Origin: Myxococcales bacterium
GTDB taxonomy: Bacteria; Myxococcota_A; Polyangia; Haliangiales; Haliangiaceae
NCBI GenBank assembly: GCA_016717005.1
Contig: JADJUF010000049.1
Span: 348,333 to 412,332 of the forward strand
DNA: 64,000 nucleotides
Direction: 5' to 3'
The position numbers were made by a program, and so were the translations under genes. Under the pieces are notes generated by a model. The model was not told where the DNA came from and ran no database searches. It saw only the letters and a program-made list of their open reading frames with translations. The first letter of the stretch is position 1; each line of letters opens with the position of its first letter. Below, one piece after another: positions 23,442-33,034 of this stretch.

Positions 23442-23560
23442 CGTCGCCGGTCGCCGGTCGCCTGTCGCCGGTCGCCTTTCACCGGTCGCCTTTCACCGGT
23501 CGCCTTTCACCGGTCGCCTTTCACCGGTCGCCTTTCGCCGGTCGCCTTTCACCGGTCGCC
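23442..23560. repeat. Tandem 14-bp repeat GTCGCCTTTCACCG
   Basis: About eight copies, the central ones identical and the outer ones GTCGCCGGTC or GTCGCCTTTCGCCG variants. The array fills the space between the lipoprotein stop and the end of the sigma-54 activator gene, ending 19 nt from its stop. It may vary in copy number. No gene lies in it. Confidence 0.85.
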
Positions 23561-23578
23561 GCCTGACCGCGCGCGACC

Positions 23579-24975
<1,397 letters not shown>

Positions 24976-24979
<4 letters not shown>

Positions 24980-26163
24980 GGCCCGCCGCCCAGCGCCGGC
25001 AGGCGCACGGTCGCGGTGGTGCCGGCGCCCGGGGTCGACGCGAACGCCAACGAGCCGCCGTGATCCTCGACGATCCGGCGGCAGATGCCGACGCCCAGGC
25101 CCGAGCCGCGGTCGCCGCGGGTGGTGAAGAACGGCTCGCCCAGGCGCGCGACCACCTCGGGCGCCATGCCGACGCCGTCGTCGCGCACGGTGATCGCGGC
25201 GGCGCCGTCGACGGTCGTCGCCACGACCACCTCGATCGCGGCCCCGATCGCGCTGGCCAGCGCGGCGTTGTGGACCAGGTTGATGACCACCTGCGCCAGC
25301 TTGCCCCGGTGCGCGAGGATCAGCGGGTGATCGCCGACCGTGCGCACGATCTGGCGGCGGCGGACGTCGGGATCGTGGCGCAGGAGCGCGAGCGCGTCGT
25401 CGACGATCGCGACCGCGTCGACCGGCTCGCGCGCGGGCGCGTGATCGTGGCCGGCGGTGAAGTCGCGGATCGCGTCGACCATCGCCAGCAGGCGCCGCTG
25501 GGCGCCGACGATGACGTCGGCCAGCTCGGCCAGCTCGGGATCGCTCGCGACCCGGGCCTTGAGCGCCTCGGCGTAGCCGACCAGCGCGAGCTGCTGGCCC
25601 AGCTCGTGGGCGATCCCGGTCACGACCCGCCCGACCGCGGCCAGCTGCTCGGCCACGACCAGGCGCTCGGTGGCCGTGGCCAGCTCGGTCGAGGTCGAGG
25701 CGAGCGCCGCGGTCGCGCGCTCGGCCTGGCCCCGGGTCGAGGCCAGCGCGTCGTCGCGGGCGTCGAGCTGGCGGGTCAGCTCATCGACCGTGCGCGCCAG
25801 CGCGGCCCGCTCGAGCGCCGCCACCAGCCGCGGCAAGAGCGCCGCCGCCGCCACCGGCCGGGTCACGACCGCCAGCGCGCCGACCACCCCGGCCGCGGCG
25901 TCGACCGCGTCGGCGTCATCGCTCGCGCACACCACCAGCACCGGGCGGTGCGGATCGCGATCGCGCGCGGCCGCGACCGTCGCCGCCAGCGGTCGCCCGC
26001 CGAAATGGGCGCCGACGATCACCGCGGCGCTGCCGTCGATCGCCGCGGCCTGGCCAGCGAGCGCGGTCGCCAGCACCGGCTCGAACTGCAGCAGCTCGGC
26101 GATGATGTCCGCGGTGTGGCGACCGATCAGCGGGTCGTCTTCGAGGATCGCGATCCGTGTCAT
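24976..26163 (-). CDS. Histidine kinase with N-terminal pseudo-receiver
   Basis: 395 residues from ATG 26163. Residues 1-115 resemble a receiver (IAILEDDPLIG) but the phospho-Asp position is Gly51 (AVIVGAHFGG) and the lysine is replaced (VTRPV), so it cannot be phosphorylated normally. A coiled coil (about 120-170) leads to the H box TGIAHELGQQL (His186), N box NLVHNAALAS, DDGVGMAP and GSGLGVGICRR. It is soluble. It forms one operon with the sigma-54 activator and overlaps its start. Because its partner lacks the Asp, the kinase may act on another regulator. Confidence 0.88.
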
Positions 26164-26192
26164 CGAGGTGTCCAGCCGGTGACGAACAAGGC

Positions 26193-26208
26193 GTCCAAAG
26201 GCGTGGAC
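26193..26208. promoter_or_regulatory. Candidate enhancer (upstream activating) site
   Basis: GTCCA (26193-26197) and TGGAC (26204-26208) form an inverted repeat with a 6-nt spacer, about 73-88 bp before the -24/-12 promoter. Further half-sites GTCCA (26170-26174) and TGGAC (26223-26227) flank it. Position and symmetry fit binding by a Fis-domain sigma-54 activator. The site also lies just upstream of the minus-strand kinase gene, with TACACT for that strand at 26214-26209, so autoregulation is possible. Confidence 0.4.
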
Positions 26209-26280
26209 AGTGTATATCGCGATGGACGGAGAACGTCTCGGTTTGCGCCGTAACCATATGAAATAGCGTGCCCACGACGC

Positions 26281-26296
26281 TGGAACGGACCTTGCG
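26281..26296 (+). promoter_or_regulatory. Sigma-54 (-24/-12) promoter of the ECF sigma gene
   Basis: TGGAACGGACCTTGCG matches the sigma-54 consensus TGGCACGNNNNTTGCW at all but two places, and the essential GG and GC are correctly spaced. Transcription would start near 26307. The ATG is at 26329 with GGAGG at 26318-26322. A sigma-54 activator gene lies 1.2 kb away on the other strand. Confidence 0.65.
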
Positions 26297-26328
26297 GACT
26301 CCCCTCGGCGAACCCCTGGAGGCCCGCC

Positions 26329-26913
26329 ATGAACGACCGCCCGCTGGACACGCCCCGACTCGATGCCGAGGCGCGCTCGTACGCCAAGGCCATCGCGCTC
26401 CGCTTCGTCAAGGACGACACGTCCGCCGCTGACGACATCGCCCAGGACGCGATGCTCCTCGCCCACCGGCACCTGAGCTCGTACCGCGGCGACGCCCGCT
26501 TCTCGACGTGGCTCTACCGCGTCACCACCACCGCCGCGCTCATGCACCTGCGCCGCCAGCGCCGCCGCGGCCGCGAGGTCCTGGCCACCGTCGACGACGG
26601 CACCACCGCGTGGATCGAGGCGCAGCCGAGCCGGGCGCCGTCGAGCGAGGCGCTCGCGGTGGCGCGCGAACAGTGCGCGCGGGCGCTGCGCGGGGTCGAT
26701 CGCCTGGGCGCGCGCTACGGCGAGGTGTTCGAGCTGCGCTACGCGCTCGGCTGCACCGAGAGCGAGATCGCCCGCGCCACCGGGCTGTCGCTGGCCGCGG
26801 TCAAGACCCGCGCCCACCGCGCCAAGATCGCCGCCCGCCGAGCGTGTCCCGCCGATGACGCGGCCGTGTCCGCCGCCCCACGCCCGTCGACAACTGGCCG
26901 CGATCGTTCGTGA
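26329..26913 (+). CDS. ECF-type RNA polymerase sigma factor
   Basis: 194 residues with region 2 (AADDIAQDAMLLAHRH, FSTWLYRVTTTAALMHLRRQ) and region 4 (VFELRYALGCTESEIARATG, AAVKTRAHRAK) of the sigma-70 family and no region 3. A clear GGAGG precedes the ATG and a sigma-54 promoter lies upstream, so this sigma factor appears to be made only when the sigma-54 activator fires, giving a two-step sigma cascade. The next gene overlaps its stop. No classical anti-sigma gene is recognisable. Confidence 0.92.
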   Translation: MNDRPLDTPRLDAEARSYAKAIALRFVKDDTSAADDIAQDAMLLAHRHLSSYRGDARFSTWLYRVTTTAALMHLRRQRRRGREVLATVDDGTTAWIEAQPSRAPSSEALAVAREQCARALRGVDRLGARYGEVFELRYALGCTESEIARATGLSLAAVKTRAHRAKIAARRACPADDAAVSAAPRPSTTGRDRS

Positions 26914-27278
26914 CCGAGGGTGGCACGGCGGTCGCACTGGGCTGGTGCGTCCCCATGCTGGCCCTCCTGCTCCGCCTCGCCCTCGCGCTGCCCGCTCCCC
27001 CCGCCCCGGCGCCCGCCGTCGTCGGCGCCCACGCCATCCCCGGCGCGGTCGTGTTCGATCTCGACCGCGGCGAGCAATGGACCGTGGCCATCGACGATGA
27101 CGGGCGCGCGCTGACCACCACGATCGACCGCGCCGACCGCGCCGGCCGCGCCGCCGGGCCGCTCGTCGCGTCGCCCCTGCCCGCCCGGATCGACCGCATC
27201 GACCTCACGGACGACGGCGCCGCCGTGATCGTCCACGGCGCCGGCCGCACCGTCGCGGTCGCGCTGACCCCTGCGTGA
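26910..27278 (+). CDS. Small exported protein coupled to the sigma gene
   Basis: 122 residues from GTG 26910, overlapping the sigma stop (GTGA). An alternative ATG at 26955 would leave just the hydrophobic segment MLALLLRLALALPAPPAP as a start. After that segment there is a beta-rich region of about 80 residues without cysteines. Coupled position could suit an anti-sigma or sensing role, but no anti-sigma motif is visible. Family not recognised. Confidence 0.6.
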   Translation: MTEGGTAVALGWCVPMLALLLRLALALPAPPAPAPAVVGAHAIPGAVVFDLDRGEQWTVAIDDDGRALTTTIDRADRAGRAAGPLVASPLPARIDRIDLTDDGAAVIVHGAGRTVAVALTPA

Positions 27279-27280
27279 GC

Positions 27281-27412
27281 CTTCGCGGAGCCTCGCGGAG
27301 CCTCGCGGAGCCTCGCGGCGCCCTCGCGGCGCCTTCGCGGAGCCTCGCGGCGCCTCGCCACCCGCGCGCCTGACGCGGCGCCGGCGCATCGCCACCCGCG
27401 CGCCTGACGCGC
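27281..27412. repeat. Short tandem repeats of GCCTCGCGGA and a 21-bp duplication
   Basis: From 27281 to about 27362 there are about eight imperfect copies of a 10-11 bp unit (GCCTTCGCGGA, GCCTCGCGGA, GCCTCGCGGC). Just after it the block GCCACCCGCGCGCCTGACGCG occurs twice (about 27357-27377 and 27391-27411). The area separates two genes and encodes nothing I can support. Confidence 0.7.
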
Positions 27413-27438
27413 CCGGGTTCGTGGGGTAGCGTGTGCCC

Positions 27439-28275
27439 GTGCGCGCCAAGGTCGATCGGTCCGAGGTCGCGGCCGAGCTCCTGCCCGGAGCCCCGGCCGC
27501 GGTCATGCATGAGCTGCTACAGGACCTGCACCTGCTCACCCGCGCCGGCGAGCTCAACGCCGACGCCCGTCGCAAGCTCAAGCAGATCCGCCACCTGCTG
27601 CAGCTGCTCGGGCCCGCGATCGACGACGTGCTCGCGCGCTTCCCGGAGGTCGCGACCCTGGTCGACTGCGGCGCCGGCAAGAGCTACCTGGGCTTCCTCC
27701 TGTACGTGACCCGGCTGCGCGGCACCGCGGCCACGATGGTGTCGATCGAGAACCGGCCCGAGCTGGTGACCTCGGGCGTCGAGCGCGCGGCGCGGTTCGG
27801 CTGCCAGCGCATGCGCTTCGTCGCCGGCACGATCGCGGAGGCGCCGTTGCCCGAGCGCGTGCACCTGGTGACCGCGCTGCACGCGTGCGACACCGCCACC
27901 GACGACGCGATCGTGCGCGGCGTCCGCGCCGGCGCCGACTGGATCGCGGTCGTGCCGTGCTGTCAGGCCGAGGTCGCGCGCCAGCTCGGCGAGCACCGCC
28001 CGGCCGAGCCGGCGCTGGCCGCGCTGGCCGCGCACGCCTGGCACCGGCGCGAGTTCGGCTCGCACCTCACCAACGTCGTGCGCGCGCTGGCGCTGACCGC
28101 CCACGGCTACCAGGTGACGGTCACCGAGCTGACCGGCTGGGAGCACTCGCTCAAGAACGAGCTCTTGCTGGCGCGCCGGGTCCAGAAGTTCGACCACGCC
28201 GCCCAGGCCCAGCTCGACGAGCTGTGCGCGCGGTTCGGCATCACGCCGGCGGTCGTCCGCGGCCTCGCCGCCTGA
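27439..28275 (+). CDS. SAM-dependent methyltransferase (class I)
   Basis: About 278 residues. I take the GTG at 27439 because TAGCGT ends exactly 6 nt before it; GTG 27433 is in the same frame. A helical N-terminus is followed by the SAM-binding motif I LVDCGAGKSYLGFLLY, motif II-like VSIENRPELV and LVTALHACDTATDDAI, then VVPCCQAEVARQL. The pattern CGAGKSYLG and ALHACDTATDDA is that of the conserved methyltransferase domain shared with GSTCD-type proteins. The substrate is unknown. Cytoplasmic. Confidence 0.8.
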   Translation: MRAKVDRSEVAAELLPGAPAAVMHELLQDLHLLTRAGELNADARRKLKQIRHLLQLLGPAIDDVLARFPEVATLVDCGAGKSYLGFLLYVTRLRGTAATMVSIENRPELVTSGVERAARFGCQRMRFVAGTIAEAPLPERVHLVTALHACDTATDDAIVRGVRAGADWIAVVPCCQAEVARQLGEHRPAEPALAALAAHAWHRREFGSHLTNVVRALALTAHGYQVTVTELTGWEHSLKNELLLARRVQKFDHAAQAQLDELCARFGITPAVVRGLAA

Positions 28276-28284
28276 CCGCGGTCA
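28273..28284. other. Palindrome TGACCGCGGTCA carrying both stop codons
   Basis: The TGA of the plus-strand methyltransferase (28273-28275) and the TCA (minus-strand stop) of the fasciclin gene (28282-28284) are the two ends of one perfect 12-bp palindrome. Similar TGACCGCG blocks follow several other stops in the window. It could work as a small two-way transcription end signal, or simply reflect composition. Confidence 0.45.
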
Positions 28285-28794
28285 CTCGGGCGGCAGCAGC
28301 ACGGTGTCGATCACATGGATCACGCCGTTGCTCGCGACGACGTCCGCGGCGATGACCGTGGCGTCGTTGATCTTGACGCCCGACGAGGCGTCGATCGCCA
28401 CGGTCGCGCCTTGGATCGTCGTGGCCTCGGTCATGCCCGCGACCGCCGCCGAGCCGACGTTGCCCGCGACGACGTGGTAGGTGAGCACCGCCGTCAGCTT
28501 GGCCTTGTCGGCCAGGAGCGCGTCGACCGTGCCCGGCGGCAGCTTGGCGAAGGCCGCGTCGGTCGGCGCGAACACGGTGAACGGCCCGGGGCCCTTCAGC
28601 GTGTCGACCAGGCCCGCGGCCTGGACCGCGGCGACCAGCGTGGTGAACGACCCGTTCGCGATCGCGGTGTCGACGATGTCGGCGGCCGCGGCGGGCTCGG
28701 CGACGGGCGTGGTGTCGGCGTTCTTGGAGCCGCCGCACGCGGCGACCGCCAGGGCCAGGGACAGGGACAGGATCTTCAAGGTTCGGGTCATCAT
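28282..28794 (-). CDS. Fasciclin (FAS1) domain lipoprotein
   Basis: 170 residues from the first of two ATGs at 28794. The signal peptide ends in AVAAC, a lipobox. One FAS1 domain fills the rest: FTTLVAAVQAAGLVDTLKG, then GPFTVFAPTDAAFAKLP (H1 region), LTYHVVAGN and GVIHVIDTVLLPP (H2 region). FAS1 proteins mediate adhesion or bind small ligands at the surface. The domain is complete and of usual length. Confidence 0.92.
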   Translation of the reverse strand: MMTRTLKILSLSLALAVAACGGSKNADTTPVAEPAAAADIVDTAIANGSFTTLVAAVQAAGLVDTLKGPGPFTVFAPTDAAFAKLPPGTVDALLADKAKLTAVLTYHVVAGNVGSAAVAGMTEATTIQGATVAIDASSGVKINDATVIAADVVASNGVIHVIDTVLLPPE

Positions 28795-28935
28795 GGCGCC
28801 TTGGAGCGAGCCGCCGGGCAAAGGTTTCGCGCCGCCGCCGCGTCGCGCGCCAACGGTCCGTTGCGCGACGCGCGCGAAACCTGTCGACCGCGGCCGACGT
28901 CGCGCCTGCGACCGCGCGCCCGGCGCCCGCGGTCC

Positions 28936-29022
28936 GCGCCCGGCGGCAACGGCGGGCCCACGACGATCGCGCCGCCGCGCGCGCCCGGCGGCGCCGGCGG
29001 GCCCACGACGATCGCGCCGCCG
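28936..29022. repeat. Two direct copies of a ~42-bp unit
   Basis: GCGCCCGGCGGC, two or three variable bases, then CGGCGGGCCCACGACGATCG and CGCCGCCG occur at about 28936-28978 and again at 28981-29022. The repeat lies between the divergent fasciclin and GST genes. It reads as a repeated Gly/Pro peptide in several frames, but none is a credible gene. Confidence 0.7.
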
Positions 29023-29061
29023 TGGGCGCCGCTCGACGACGACCCCGCGTAGGCTCGGGCG

Positions 29062-29703
29062 ATGCCGCCGTCGATCACGCTCTGGGCCGAGTCGGGCTGG
29101 GTGAGCCCCTGGGTGTTCCACGCCATGACCGCGCTCGAGGAGAAGCGCCTGCCGTACCAGCTCGAGCTGGTGCCGCTGCCGATCCCCGCCGAGACCCGGG
29201 CCATGCTCCAGGCGCGCGCGGTGATCGGCAAGGTGCCGGTGCTCGCCCACGACGACGTCTGGCTGACCGAGTCGCTCGCGATCTCGGAGTACCTGGCCGA
29301 GACCTTCCCGATCCCGGCGCACCCGCGGCTGTTCCCGGCCGATCTGGCCGAGCGCGCCCGGGCCCGGCAGCTCATGTCGATGCTGCGCACCGATCTGTTC
29401 GCGCTGCGCGAGGCCCGGCCGACCTCGTCGGTGTTCGGCGCGCCGGTGACCGCGCCGCTGACCGGCGCCGCGGCGGCGCAGGCGGCCGAGCTGGTGCGCA
29501 TCGCGAGCCACGTGCTCGGGCCCGACCGAAAGACGATCGCCAGCGCGTGGTGCATCGCCGACGCCGATCTGGCGCTGGCGCTGATGCGGCTGATCGTCAA
29601 CGGCGATCCGGTGCCCGCGCCGCTGCGGACCTACGCCGCCGCGCAGTGGGCGCGGCCGTCGCTACGGGCGTTCCTCGATCGCGCCGCCGCCGCGCACCGG
29701 TAG
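29062..29703 (+). CDS. yfcF: Glutathione S-transferase, YfcF type
   Basis: 213 residues from ATG 29062, with TAGGCT exactly 6 nt upstream. The sequence follows E. coli YfcF closely from memory of that protein: ITLWAESGWVSPWVFHAM, GKVPVLAHDDVWLTESLAI, SEYLAETFP, RARQLMSMLRTDL, ARPTSSVF and WCIADADLALALMRL. It has the thioredoxin-like N domain and helical C domain of GSTs. YfcF has GSH-dependent peroxidase activity and helps in oxidative stress. Its 3' end overlaps the convergent metallophosphoesterase gene by 42 nt. Confidence 0.88.
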   Translation: MPPSITLWAESGWVSPWVFHAMTALEEKRLPYQLELVPLPIPAETRAMLQARAVIGKVPVLAHDDVWLTESLAISEYLAETFPIPAHPRLFPADLAERARARQLMSMLRTDLFALREARPTSSVFGAPVTAPLTGAAAAQAAELVRIASHVLGPDRKTIASAWCIADADLALALMRLIVNGDPVPAPLRTYAAAQWARPSLRAFLDRAAAAHR

Positions 29704-31476
29704 CCGCCAGCACGGCTCGAGCGGGCTGCCGTCGACCAGCCGCGGGCACACCTCGACGTGGCGCGGGTAGACGCTCAGGATCGCGTAGTGGTGGGCGCGC
29801 TCGAGCCGGATCATGCCGTCGGGGTGGACGCAGCGCGCGCGCCCGGGCACGCCGCAGCGCGCGCGGTACAGCGGCGCGCCGCCGCCGCCGGTGACCAGGT
29901 ACGCGAGGCCGTCCTGGACGCCGCGCTGGTACAGGTGATCGTGGCCGCTGATCACCAGCGTCACCCGGTGGCGCACCAGGATCGGCACGTAGTCGCGCAC
30001 CGCCTGCTGGTTGCCGCCGTGGGTGCCGCGCGAGAACGGCCCGTCGTGGGTGACGACGACGATCGCCCGCGCGCGGTCGGCCGCGAGCAGATCGGCCTCG
30101 ACCCACGCGCGCTGGCGGCCGTCGTCGTAGGCGTTCGAGTCGAGCATGACCACGTGGACGTCGCCGACGTCGAAGCTGTACCAGCCCGCGCCCGGTGGCC
30201 GATCGGCCGGCCCCGGCGGCAGCGCGAACAGATCGGTGACCCGCCGCGCGAGATCGCCGCTGCGCCCGAGGTCGTGGTTGCCGACCGCGGGGTAGTACGG
30301 GATCGTCGCGAGCAGCGGCGCGGTCACGGCGAAGAACTGCTGCCAGTCGGCGTCGTCGGAGCCGCGCAGCACCAGGTCGCCCGAGGCCAGCACCGCGTCG
30401 GGGGCCTCGGCCACGAGGCGCTCGACCAGCTGCGCGTGGACGCGGTGGCCGCCGCGGACGTCGCCGTACAGGCCCAGCCGGATCACCTCGCCCTCCGCCG
30501 GCGCGGTGGCGACCGTGGCGACCGGCGAGGGCACGCCGTCGATCGTGACCTGGTAGCGGACCGCGCCGTCGCGCGGCAGATCGACCAGCGCGAACTCGTG
30601 GCGGCGCCGGGCGGCGCCGGCGGGGCCGGGCGACAGATCGAGCGCGGAGCCCCACGCCACGGTCGCCGCGCTCGGCAGATCGGTCTCGACCACGATCGTC
30701 GCGGTGTCGGCCCCGACCCGCTGCACCATCGGCCCGCGGACGATCCGCGCGCCGGGCCGGCCCGCGAGCTCGAGCTCGATCGACGGCGCGCGCCCGTGCG
30801 CCGCCGGGCGCACCTCGACCGCGAGCACGTTGGCGCCGGCGCGCAGGAGCCCAGGCACCACCGGCACGAACAGGCTCTCCCACTCGGGCCCGTGCGGGCG
30901 CGTCGCGATCGCCAGCGGGTGGCCGGTCATCGGCAGCTCGCGCCGCGCGATGACGACGCCGTTGCACCAGATCGTCAGGCCGTCGCGGTAGCGCACGCGC
31001 AGCTCGAGCACGCGCAGCGCGCGATCGTCGGCGCGGGCGGGATCGAGGGCGAACGCGGTCGTGGCCCAGGTCGCGCCGACCCGGGTGTCGTCGGTGGGCT
31101 CGGGCGGCAGCGCGCAGCCGGGGCAGCCCCGGCCGAGCACGCCGCGCACGCCGCCGGTCACCGCGAACGGCCACGCCGGCGGCGGCACGCCGGCGGCGAC
31201 GTCGCCGAACACGCTCGGGGCCGCCGGGCCACCCCGGGCCGCGTCGAGCGCGCCCAGCGCCGCCGCGCCGAGGCGCACGGTCAGGGCCGGCGCCGTCGCC
31301 CACTGCACGTCCCAGGCGGCGTCGCGCGCCACGAGCACGCGTCCGGTCAGCGGCGACGCGCCGGCGCGCGAGCCGTCGCTCGTGGCCGGATCATCGTCGT
31401 CGTCGGCCGCCGCGCGGACCGGCGCGACGATCGCGAGCGCGATCGCGAGCACGCAGCCGAGCCGGCGCGACCACAC
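29662..31476 (-). CDS. Secreted metallophosphoesterase, purple acid phosphatase-like
   Basis: About 604 residues from GTG 31476, chosen because TAGAGT lies 7 nt before it; a TTG at 31482 is two codons further out. Signal peptide (SRRLGCVLAIALAIVAPVRAA) then a beta-rich N-terminal part of about 260 residues, a fibronectin-like segment, and calcineurin-type metal motifs GDVRGG, LASGDLVLRG, AVGNHDLG, VVTHDGP and SGHDHLYQRG. The first motif has Arg where His is usual (GDxR). It likely hydrolyses phosphate esters in the periplasm. Convergent overlap with yfcF. Confidence 0.87.
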   Translation of the reverse strand: MWSRRLGCVLAIALAIVAPVRAAADDDDDPATSDGSRAGASPLTGRVLVARDAAWDVQWATAPALTVRLGAAALGALDAARGGPAAPSVFGDVAAGVPPPAWPFAVTGGVRGVLGRGCPGCALPPEPTDDTRVGATWATTAFALDPARADDRALRVLELRVRYRDGLTIWCNGVVIARRELPMTGHPLAIATRPHGPEWESLFVPVVPGLLRAGANVLAVEVRPAAHGRAPSIELELAGRPGARIVRGPMVQRVGADTATIVVETDLPSAATVAWGSALDLSPGPAGAARRRHEFALVDLPRDGAVRYQVTIDGVPSPVATVATAPAEGEVIRLGLYGDVRGGHRVHAQLVERLVAEAPDAVLASGDLVLRGSDDADWQQFFAVTAPLLATIPYYPAVGNHDLGRSGDLARRVTDLFALPPGPADRPPGAGWYSFDVGDVHVVMLDSNAYDDGRQRAWVEADLLAADRARAIVVVTHDGPFSRGTHGGNQQAVRDYVPILVRHRVTLVISGHDHLYQRGVQDGLAYLVTGGGGAPLYRARCGVPGRARCVHPDGMIRLERAHHYAILSVYPRHVEVCPRLVDGSPLEPCWRLPVRGGGAIEERP

Positions 31477-31522
31477 GATCAAGACTCTAGCGCGGCCGCG
31501 CGATCGCGGCCCGCGGCGGCCG

Positions 31523-31951
31523 TCAGGCCTTCTTCGCGGCCTTGGCCCGGCGCTCGGCGCTGCGGGCCAGGTCGTACAGGCGCGGCAGCGTGTACGTGCC
31601 GAGCTTCGACACGTAGTCCTTGTCCTTGGCGCGGCCGAGCGCCGTCACCAGCGAGCCGATCAGCTTGTCGCGGCTGCCGTACGCCTTCTTGACGGCCTCG
31701 GTCACGGTCGCGAGCCGGAGCAGCTGCGCGTTCGACGCCTTCGCGAGGCGATCCTTGGTCGTGCCCTCGTCGGCGCTGTCGGTCACGAGCGAGGCGGCGA
31801 TCTTGTCGACCAGCTTGGCCTTGTCGCCGTGCAGCGCCTTCATCTTGGTGAGCGGGCCGGTGGCCGCCGGCTTGGCCTTGACAACCTTGGTCTTGGCCGG
31901 CTGGGCAGCGGTCTTCGCGGGCGTGGTCTTGGTCGGGGTCTTCTTGGCCAT
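31523..31951 (-). CDS. Lys/Ala-rich basic protein, hypothetical
   Basis: 142 residues. The first 33 are almost only Lys, Ala, Thr and Pro (MAKKTPTKTTPAKTAAQPAK), like histone H1 tails and the basic tails of nucleoid proteins. The rest is a compact, helical domain (LTKMKALHGDKAKLVDKIAA, then LGTYTLPRLYDLARSAERRA). I infer possible DNA binding, but no named family is recognised. No signal peptide. Confidence 0.65.
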   Translation of the reverse strand: MAKKTPTKTTPAKTAAQPAKTKVVKAKPAATGPLTKMKALHGDKAKLVDKIAASLVTDSADEGTTKDRLAKASNAQLLRLATVTEAVKKAYGSRDKLIGSLVTALGRAKDKDYVSKLGTYTLPRLYDLARSAERRAKAAKKA

Positions 31952-31977
31952 GGTCGTGTTCCGTTCGGTTACGCAGG

Positions 31978-33033
31978 CTACGGGCCCGCGTCATCGCGAG
32001 CGTCGGGTGCCGTCCCGAGACCGCCGTCGGCCGCGGGCGGGGCAATTTGGCCGCCACCACCCCCGCTGTCAACCGCCGTCAGCACGTCTTTGAACTCTGC
32101 GTCGGTGAGCGCGACCCGGAAGTGGACCTCGGCGCCCTGGGGAGCCACCTCGATCTTGGCCACCACCGGTCCCAGGTTCCACGCCTGGGCCGCCAGGCTG
32201 CCCAGCGCCAGCTCGCCCCGGGCGAAGGTCACCAGGGCGCTGGCGTCGACGTTGCTCTGCATCACGAACGCCGCGTGGGCGTGAAACCCGCCGCGCGGGT
32301 CGAGCTCGGCGTAGACCGCCGCCGGGGGCGCGTCGATCGCGCCCTTGCTCGTGCGCACCAGCGCGGTCCCGAAATCGGGGTCCATCATGGCGGTGAACCA
32401 CAGCGCCTGGCCCTGATCGACCAGGGCCAGGTACGGCGCGAGCACGCCGGTCCCCACCTTGGGCCCGTTGGCCAGGGCCGCCTCGACCCAGGGCAGATCG
32501 GGCCCGACGACGACGGTGTCGGCCTGGCCGAACCCGAAGTAGACCGTGTGCCGGCCCTCGACCAGCTTGTACAGGCTGCGGCCGCCGCTGGCGATGACGG
32601 TCACGTCGCCGCCGCCGCTGCCGACGCCGGCCTGCAGGCACCGGGTCAGGCTGGCCTCGGCCAGCTGGCCGCTGGCGACCAGCAGCGCGCGCCGGGCCGG
32701 CCCTGCGCCCCCAGGCGCCAGCGCCAGGTAGACGTGGTCGATCTGGTGGGTCACGTCGACGCCGCAATCCCGGGCCAGGCGCTCGAATCGGGTGGCGAGG
32801 CCGGGATCGCGCACGAACATCTCGGCGACCGCGCGCCCGACCACGTCCGACGCCGCCAGGTGGGCGACGTCGAGCCCGACGACCACGGTCGCGTCCGCGG
32901 GGATGGCGGCCAGGGCCGCGACCGGCAGCGGCGCCGGCGGCGGCGCCGGCGGTGGCGGCTTCTTCTTCTTGCACCCGCCCGCCAGCGTCGTCGCCGCCGC
33001 CAGCGCGATCAGCGCGCGCGGCGCGACCGCCAC
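31978..33033 (-). CDS. Lipoprotein related to its upstream neighbour
   Basis: 351 residues. Signal peptide ends in LAGGC followed by KKKK and a Pro-rich spacer. The body opens with PADATVVVGLDVAHL and has ARDCGVDVTHQIDHVYLALA, paralleling the same section of the next lipoprotein (PATSEMVIAIDFKQI and KAMCGWDPIEKASGALAA). The last 60 residues repeat the idea of VAPQGAEVHFRVALTDAEFK versus GKDVNVTFKFTSAQLE. The two appear to be diverged tandem duplicates of unknown function. Confidence 0.72.
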   Translation of the reverse strand: MAVAPRALIALAAATTLAGGCKKKKPPPPAPPPAPLPVAALAAIPADATVVVGLDVAHLAASDVVGRAVAEMFVRDPGLATRFERLARDCGVDVTHQIDHVYLALAPGGAGPARRALLVASGQLAEASLTRCLQAGVGSGGGDVTVIASGGRSLYKLVEGRHTVYFGFGQADTVVVGPDLPWVEAALANGPKVGTGVLAPYLALVDQGQALWFTAMMDPDFGTALVRTSKGAIDAPPAAVYAELDPRGGFHAHAAFVMQSNVDASALVTFARGELALGSLAAQAWNLGPVVAKIEVAPQGAEVHFRVALTDAEFKDVLTAVDSGGGGGQIAPPAADGGLGTAPDARDDAGP

Positions 33034-33034
33034 G

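Noticed and set aside
23442..23560. CRISPR array
   Set aside because: Repeats are 14 bp and directly adjacent, with no spacers and no cas genes.
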